Of a stretch of DNA of 45,193 nucleotides, positions 40,016-45,193 are shown in pieces. Position numbers and translations under genes: made by a program. Under the pieces are notes generated by a model. The model searched no databases. It had not been told where the DNA came from and saw only the letters and a list, made by a program, of their open reading frames with translations. Within the stretch, counting starts at the first letter, position 1. Every line of letters begins with the position of its first letter. This DNA comes from Candidatus Saccharimonadota bacterium (GTDB taxonomy: Bacteria; Patescibacteriota; Saccharimonadia; Saccharimonadales; 2-12-FULL-41-12), in assembly GCA_022842995.1 (NCBI GenBank), contig JALHOM010000011.1, forward strand, positions 1-45,193, in the 5' to 3' direction.

Positions 40016-40092
40016 TGGAGGGTCCAGTGGGGCTCGAACCCACGACACCCTGCTTAAAAGGCAGGTGCTCTAACCGGCTGAGCTATGGACCC
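40016..40092 (-). tRNA. tRNA-Lys (TTT), CCA encoded
   Basis: GGGTCCATAGCTCAGCCGGTTAGAGCACCTGCCTTTTAAGCAGGGTGTCGTGGGTTCGAGCCCCACTGGACCCTCCA cloverleaf. Confidence 0.96.
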
Positions 40093-40272
40093 GTAGAGTA
40101 TCTACTATTGGCTAGAGATTTCAAAAATAACTGAGGTAATTATAGCGATTTTCGCAAAAATGTCAATGCTTATACGGATCTTATTGTTACGCGAGAGGAG
40201 TTGCGATACGACTATGATTAACAGGGGTAATGTGGTATAATTTTATGAAATCAGGAAAGGAAAACTTTTGGC

Positions 40273-41001
40273 ATGTCTGGACATAGTAAATGGGCAAAAA
40301 TTCACCGTGGTAAGGCAATAGAAGATGCAAAACGTGGTGCAGTATTTACAAAACTTGGTAACTCAATAGCTTTGGCGGCTAAAGCCGGTGCCGATCCCGA
40401 TATGAACTTTGCGTTAAGGTTGGCAATAGATAAGGCAAAGGCGGCAAACATGCCGGCTAACAATATTCAGCGCGCAATTGACCGAGGTTCAGGGAAATTG
40501 GGTGGCGACCAGATTCAGGAAGTTATGTATGAAGGCTACGGTCCTGGCGGTTCGGCTGTCATCGTAGAGTGTGCGACCGATAACGTTAATCGTACATATC
40601 CAGAAGTACGTTTGGCTTTTTCTAAACACGGTGGCAATATCGCCGAAAAGGGCTCGGTGGCATTTCAGTTTGAGCGAAAAGGCGTCATTACCGTGAAAGG
40701 CTCAGGTGAGGATTTGTTAATGCAAGTGCTTGATGCTGGTGCAGATGATGCCGAAGATGATGACGGTGAAATTACCGTCTATACTGACCCGAAGCAACTA
40801 AATGCTGTTAGGGATAATTTAAAAGCCGCTGGCATCGAGTTAGTAGATTCAGAAATTAGTTTTGTCCCAAAGAATACCGTGCTGATTGACGACGAAGCTA
40901 CGGCCGGCAAGATTTCTCGGATGATGGATGCTTTGGAGGGGTTGGATGATGTTTCGGCGACGCACACCAACTTTGAATTTGCCGACGGTCTAGAGCTGTA
41001 A
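40273..41001 (+). CDS. yebC: YebC/PmpR family protein
   Basis: MSGHSKWAKIHRGKAIEDAKRGAVFTKLGN. Confidence 0.95.
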   Translation: MSGHSKWAKIHRGKAIEDAKRGAVFTKLGNSIALAAKAGADPDMNFALRLAIDKAKAANMPANNIQRAIDRGSGKLGGDQIQEVMYEGYGPGGSAVIVECATDNVNRTYPEVRLAFSKHGGNIAEKGSVAFQFERKGVITVKGSGEDLLMQVLDAGADDAEDDDGEITVYTDPKQLNAVRDNLKAAGIELVDSEISFVPKNTVLIDDEATAGKISRMMDALEGLDDVSATHTNFEFADGLEL

Positions 41002-41120
41002 ACTTTTTTAGAATGCACATTTTTGCCCAAAGCCTTCCGTTTCGCACTCACCGTATTTTAATACGGCTCGTTTGCGATACTCAGTCATTGAACAAAACTG
41101 CACTATTCTAAAGAAAGTTT
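41000..41120. repeat. Concentric palindrome overlapping the yebC stop codon
   Basis: AAACTTT/AAAGTTT, TTAGAAT/ATTCTAA, core CCGTATTttAATACGG. Confidence 0.8.
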
Positions 41121-41237
41121 CACTTGGCCGGAGTTGTTAAGTTGCGCATTGGAAGTGAAATTTCAATCCTTTTCTTTCTTTACTGAGTAGAATATTATTG
41201 CTGAAATTGAAGCCTTGGTTCATGGTAGAGTAGTGAA

Positions 41238-41879
41238 ATGAGGTTGTATTTATCTTCAGAAAATGTTGGTGATCACGCTGAGCGATTGGTTCGGATGGTT
41301 GGCGATAAGAAACGTGTGGCCTATATTCCTAACGCACGTGATTTTTGGGAAGACAAAATTGCTAGTGATGAAAAAACTCAAACACACCGACAGCAGTTTC
41401 AGGATCTTGGTTTCGACTTCGACGTTTTTGATTTGAAGAAATATTTTGGTGAGAAGAAGCTTTCAGTCGATATGTTTAAAGACTTCGGACTTATCTGGGC
41501 TCCGGGTGGAAATACTTTTTTACTGAGACGGGCAATGCATGACAGCGGTTTAGACGAAGTTTTAATGGAGCTGTTAGGGAAAGATGCTCTGGTGTATGGT
41601 GGTTCGAGTGCCGGCGCAATAATCTCCACGCCGTCATTACACGGTACTGATATCGGTGACAGGCCGCAAGATGTTGAGCAGATATATGGCAAGGAAATAC
41701 TCTGGGACGGTTTGGGCTTAATTAATGTCTATCTGTCAGTACATGTTGGCACCGAGTGGTTTTTGGAAGAGTCTAAAAGAGTAAGTCAGTATTTCGAACA
41801 TAAGAATCTGCCCTTCATCGAGCTTCAGGATGGTCATGTCCTGGTGGTAGAAGGTGAAACTCAAGAGGTTTTGCGTTGA
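41238..41879 (+). CDS. Peptidase E-like (family S51)
   Basis: APGGNTFLL, YGGSSAGAIISTPSL. Confidence 0.85.
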   Translation: MRLYLSSENVGDHAERLVRMVGDKKRVAYIPNARDFWEDKIASDEKTQTHRQQFQDLGFDFDVFDLKKYFGEKKLSVDMFKDFGLIWAPGGNTFLLRRAMHDSGLDEVLMELLGKDALVYGGSSAGAIISTPSLHGTDIGDRPQDVEQIYGKEILWDGLGLINVYLSVHVGTEWFLEESKRVSQYFEHKNLPFIELQDGHVLVVEGETQEVLR

Positions 41880-42355
41880 GAATTTTAGGGATTGACCCGG
41901 GGACGGGGATTTTGGGGTTTGGCGTTATTGATGCGCCGGGACCCGGCAAGGCTCATCTTGTTGACGCTGGGGTAATTCGAACGCCTGTTAAGCAAGAAGA
42001 TAGTTTACGCCTAATGACTATTTATGACGAGCTGACCGAGATAATTGAAGAGTTTAAGCCAGACACTATGTCAGTTGAGAAGTTGTTTTTTGCACAAAAC
42101 GTTACAACGGCTATGAGTGTTTCTCAGGCTCGCGGGGTTGTACTACTGGCCGGAGTAAAGAACGGTCTTGAGCTTTTTGAATACACGCCCCTTCAAATCA
42201 AGCAGGCTTTAACGGGTTATGGACGAGCCGACAAAAAACAGATGCAAGAAATGGTTCGAGTAATACTGGCTCTTAAAGATGTGCCGAAACCGGATGATTG
42301 CGCAGATGCCTTGGCTGCCGCCATTTGCCACGGCATGACTGCCCGTTTCGCCTGA
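41876..42355 (+). CDS. ruvC: Holliday junction endonuclease RuvC (TTG start)
   Basis: RILGIDPGTGILGFGVID, VEKLFFAQNVTTAMSVSQARGV. Confidence 0.95.
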   Translation: MRILGIDPGTGILGFGVIDAPGPGKAHLVDAGVIRTPVKQEDSLRLMTIYDELTEIIEEFKPDTMSVEKLFFAQNVTTAMSVSQARGVVLLAGVKNGLELFEYTPLQIKQALTGYGRADKKQMQEMVRVILALKDVPKPDDCADALAAAICHGMTARFA

Positions 42356-42399
42356 TAAACATTCTAGGGCCCTCCAGCCCCTCCCTCTATGTCAACCCC

Positions 42400-42440
42400 C
42401 TTATCCTTTGCGCAGGGTCTGACCCTGCGCAAAGGATAAG
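42400..42440. repeat. REP-like perfect hairpin left of RAYT
   Basis: CTTATCCTTTGCGCAGGGTC-T-GACCCTGCGCAAAGGATAAG, 20-bp arms. Confidence 0.95.
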
Positions 42441-42450
42441 CACTATTTAT

Positions 42451-43074
42451 TTAGATATCGTTTGCTAGCTCCCACTTCAGTTCATCTAAGAGTTGTTTGT
42501 TTTCTTCGTAATCTTCAACAAACTGAATATATTCTTTTCTGTTTTCAAAGAGATCTAGTATTGCAGTAGGATCTAGCCAGGTTGCGTCTTTCGAGCCTTT
42601 GTAATATGCAATGCTTGAATAGGGATAAGATTTCCATTTGTCTCCTGGATTAAGGTGTATGTATCTCGAAATATGATGCAAATAAGAGTCTTTGTCGATC
42701 AGTGATGCTTTAAATGGTGATTCAAAAAGTGCGCCCGAACGATCGTATTTTCTGTTGAAGTACATTGTGTAGCTTGTTTGTATCGATCTCATCAGGTTGG
42801 TCATCGCACGTTCCTCGTGTTGATATAACAGTATATGCGCATGATTCTTCATCAAGCAAAATGCAGATAGAGTAATGTCTTCTGAATAATTTGGATACAA
42901 TCCGTGTCTTGAACTCGTTTGTTCAGATGAAGGGGAGAGATATCTTTTGAACAGCTGGAGATAATATCCAAAATCCTGCTCATCTATAAATGTAATTTGT
43001 TTGTTTATACCCCTCGTATATATATGATAGAAGCGATCTTTTGAATATTGCTTTATTACGTTTTTTCGGGGCAT
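42451..43074 (-). mobile_element. REP-associated tyrosine transposase (RAYT, Y1_Tnp/IS200-like)
   Basis: YHIYTRGINKQ, FCLMKNHAHILLYQ (HUH), YLHHISRYIHLNPG. Confidence 0.92.
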
Positions 43075-43083
43075 GAGTTTATT

Positions 43084-43110
43084 ATTGCGCAGGGTCAGAC
43101 CCTGCGCAAT
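43084..43110. repeat. REP-like hairpin right of RAYT, mirror orientation
   Basis: ATTGCGCAGGGTC-A-GACCCTGCGCAAT; central A versus central T on the left. Confidence 0.95.
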
Positions 43111-43135
43111 AGAGGAGGTGGGATAATAGAGGGTG

Positions 43136-43717
43136 ATGATTCGATATTTATTTGGGGAAGTAGCAGAAAAGAACTTGGACGAGGTGACTATTGAGGTGGC
43201 TGGCGTTGGCTATGGAGTAAAAGTCTCAGCTTATGATTATGAGTCGTTTATCTTAGGGCAGAAAATCAAAGTTTTCGTGTATGAAAATATCAAGGAAGAT
43301 ACGTATGATCTGTATGGGTCTACTCGGCCAGAAGTTATGGTTTTGTTTCGGCAGCTTTTGAGCGTCAAGAATGTTGGTCCGAAGGTTGCCATGGCTTTAC
43401 TTGGTCTGGGGTCTGACAAAACTGTTAAAGAGGCCATAGCCGGTGGTGATGTCAAAAAGCTTCAGTCGGCTAAAGGAGTTGGTAAGCGTGCTGCCGAGCA
43501 GATTATTGTTGAATTGCGCGATAAAGTTGGCTTAATTGCCAGCGAAGACGCAGAAGGCGTTGTGACTCGGGGTGGCGTTGACGTTAGTGACGAGGCGGTA
43601 CAAGCCCTGGTTGCTCTTGGTTATAGTGAATATGACGCTCAGTCGGCGCTTAAGCATACCGATCCGGGATTATCGACCGAGGATCGCATAAAACAGGCCT
43701 TGAAAGGAAAATTCTAA
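43136..43717 (+). CDS. ruvA: Holliday junction helicase subunit RuvA
   Basis: LLSVKNVGPKVAMALLG, SAKGVGKRAAEQIIVELRDK. Confidence 0.95.
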   Translation: MIRYLFGEVAEKNLDEVTIEVAGVGYGVKVSAYDYESFILGQKIKVFVYENIKEDTYDLYGSTRPEVMVLFRQLLSVKNVGPKVAMALLGLGSDKTVKEAIAGGDVKKLQSAKGVGKRAAEQIIVELRDKVGLIASEDAEGVVTRGGVDVSDEAVQALVALGYSEYDAQSALKHTDPGLSTEDRIKQALKGKF

Positions 43718-43718
43718 A

Positions 43719-44387
43719 ATGATTGTTATTACTGGAGCAAGTGATGGTTTGGGGGCGGAATTAGCCAAGCAGTTGACTAAAACTGGCAAAAAGGTTATAT
43801 GTCTGTCCAGGACAAAGCCGAATGATTTAAATATCGAGTGGATGCAGCTTGATATACAAGATCCTGACTCGATATCAAGTGCGTGTGAAATTCTTTTATC
43901 GAAAGAAGATAACATCGAAGCGCTGATTAATTCGGCTGCTATCGTGAGCTACGAGGCTATGAATAAACTATCCCCTAAGGCCCTCGATGACATGTTCAAG
44001 ACCAATGTCACGGGACCGATGTTATTGATTTCTGGCCTTCTGGATAGAATGAAAAAAGACCGTTCCGACATTATTAATATCGGTGCAACGATTGCCCTAA
44101 AGGCCGGCGGTCCCGACCAGTCAACCTACTCAACGGTCAAATGGGCAATGAGAGGCTTTACGGAAAACTTGCAAAAAGAATTGAAGAGTACTCAGTGCAG
44201 GGTTATTAATTTTTTGGTTGGCGGTTTTCAGTCTAGATTGCACGAAAAAGTTACAGGTGAGCAACTGGATAAACCTGAAGAATGGATGCCTGTTGAAGAT
44301 GTGGCTTATTGTCTAGTTCAGTTACTACAGATGCCTAAGTCAATGGAGATCAGCGAGATAGTAGTTAACAGAAAGACAAATGTTTAG
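43719..44387 (+). CDS. Short-chain dehydrogenase/reductase
   Basis: ITGASDGLGAELAKQL; YSTVKWAMRG (YxxxK). Confidence 0.87.
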   Translation: MIVITGASDGLGAELAKQLTKTGKKVICLSRTKPNDLNIEWMQLDIQDPDSISSACEILLSKEDNIEALINSAAIVSYEAMNKLSPKALDDMFKTNVTGPMLLISGLLDRMKKDRSDIINIGATIALKAGGPDQSTYSTVKWAMRGFTENLQKELKSTQCRVINFLVGGFQSRLHEKVTGEQLDKPEEWMPVEDVAYCLVQLLQMPKSMEISEIVVNRKTNV

Positions 44388-44389
44388 GT

Positions 44390-44857
44390 ATGGCGGTTGA
44401 TGTTGAGAAAACGGTTCGCGAAAATATCGACAGGACGCTACATATGTCACTGGCGACGGTTCGCGAAAACAAACCGTGGATCTGTGAGCTGCACTTTGCG
44501 TATGACGACGAGCTAAATTTGTACTTTATATCTCTGGAAGACAAAAGACATAGTCAAGAAATTGTACGGAATGCTAACGTTGCCGGGAGTATCATTGATA
44601 ATTACGCCATCGATGCACAGGCGCCGGTTGGGGTCTATTTTGAGGGAGCTGCCGTCATCGTTAATGACACGAATGAGATAGAAAAAGCAGCCGAACTATT
44701 ATTTGCGCGCAATAAAACCGACAAACAATACGTTATAGATGAAGCTTGTCGAGAAAAAGGCCATCGAGTGTACAAAGTTTCTGTAAATCGGTGGGCAGTA
44801 TTTGGTAGATTTGAAGAAAAGCACGGGACAAAACATGAATTGGAGTGGAATACGTAA
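44390..44857 (+). CDS. Pyridoxamine 5'-phosphate oxidase-like (FMN-binding split barrel)
   Basis: [40 protein letters not shown]. Confidence 0.75.
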   Translation: MAVDVEKTVRENIDRTLHMSLATVRENKPWICELHFAYDDELNLYFISLEDKRHSQEIVRNANVAGSIIDNYAIDAQAPVGVYFEGAAVIVNDTNEIEKAAELLFARNKTDKQYVIDEACREKGHRVYKVSVNRWAVFGRFEEKHGTKHELEWNT

Positions 44858-45193
44858 TGGCGGTTGAGCGGATTGTTAATGGGGCGGTGCCGGTTGATGA
44901 TTCTTTTGAGGAAGAGATTGAGGTAACGCTAAGGCCGAAGGATTTTTCGGGCTATATTGGTCAAGAACGGCTTAAGAATGCACTAAAACTTGCGATTGAG
45001 GCGGCTAAAAAACGGGGTGAGCCGATAGACCATGTGCTTTTATATGGGCCTCCCGGACTTGGTAAGACTACAATGGCATCTGTTATTGCTCACGAAATGG
45101 GTGCAAATATTCGCATAACATCGGGTCCGGCAATCGAGCGAGCTGGTGACTTAGCGAGTTTGCTGACTAACTTACAAGACGGCGACATTTTAT
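44857..45193 (+). CDS. ruvB: Holliday junction helicase RuvB (truncated by window end)
   Basis: [54 protein letters not shown]. Confidence 0.95.
   Translation, partial: MAVERIVNGAVPVDDSFEEEIEVTLRPKDFSGYIGQERLKNALKLAIEAAKKRGEPIDHVLLYGPPGLGKTTMASVIAHEMGANIRITSGPAIERAGDLASLLTNLQDGDIL

Noticed and set aside
39659-40048. 129-aa minus-strand ORF with internally repeated RAPLDPP and KTGFQRR-like segments
   Set aside because: It runs through tRNA-Lys 3' end copies and hairpins; the repeated peptide is explained by the DNA repeats, so it is probably not a protein gene.

Overview
The window looks like a chromosomal segment of a Patescibacteria/CPR genome, probably Candidatus Saccharibacteria (TM7). 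That placement is an inference from gene content and style; no database search was possible. Recognisable genes: MFS transporter, VUT-family (queuosine-precursor) transporter, tgt, queA, an HD + Ham1-like fusion, tilS, ftsH, murJ, lepA, two guanylate-kinase-like paralogues, a Bcp peroxiredoxin, hrcA-grpE-dnaK and dnaJ with CIRCE operators, a MIP channel, four large exported proteins sharing an N-terminal motif, a retropepsin/ATP-grasp fusion next to a RimK-like ligase, a YebC homologue, peptidase E, and ruvC / RAYT transposase / ruvA / ruvB. There are two tRNAs (Met-CAT and Lys-TTT). The most unusual layer is non-coding: (i) large concentric palindromes placed at or just after stop codons (before dnaK, after the HNH-like gene, after yebC); (ii) a 135-bp in-frame palindromic insertion in lepA bounded by a 6-bp GGCTAT direct repeat; (iii) partial copies of gene ends (lepA 5' end, tRNA-Lys 3' end, tRNA-Met 5' half and 3' end, HD-gene 3' end) separated by hairpin-rich units of about 60-280 bp; (iv) a RAYT transposase flanked by two REP-like hairpins in mirror orientation. 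Together these suggest an uncharacterised family of small palindromic elements that invade or re-create gene ends. All positions were read by eye and should be checked computationally.
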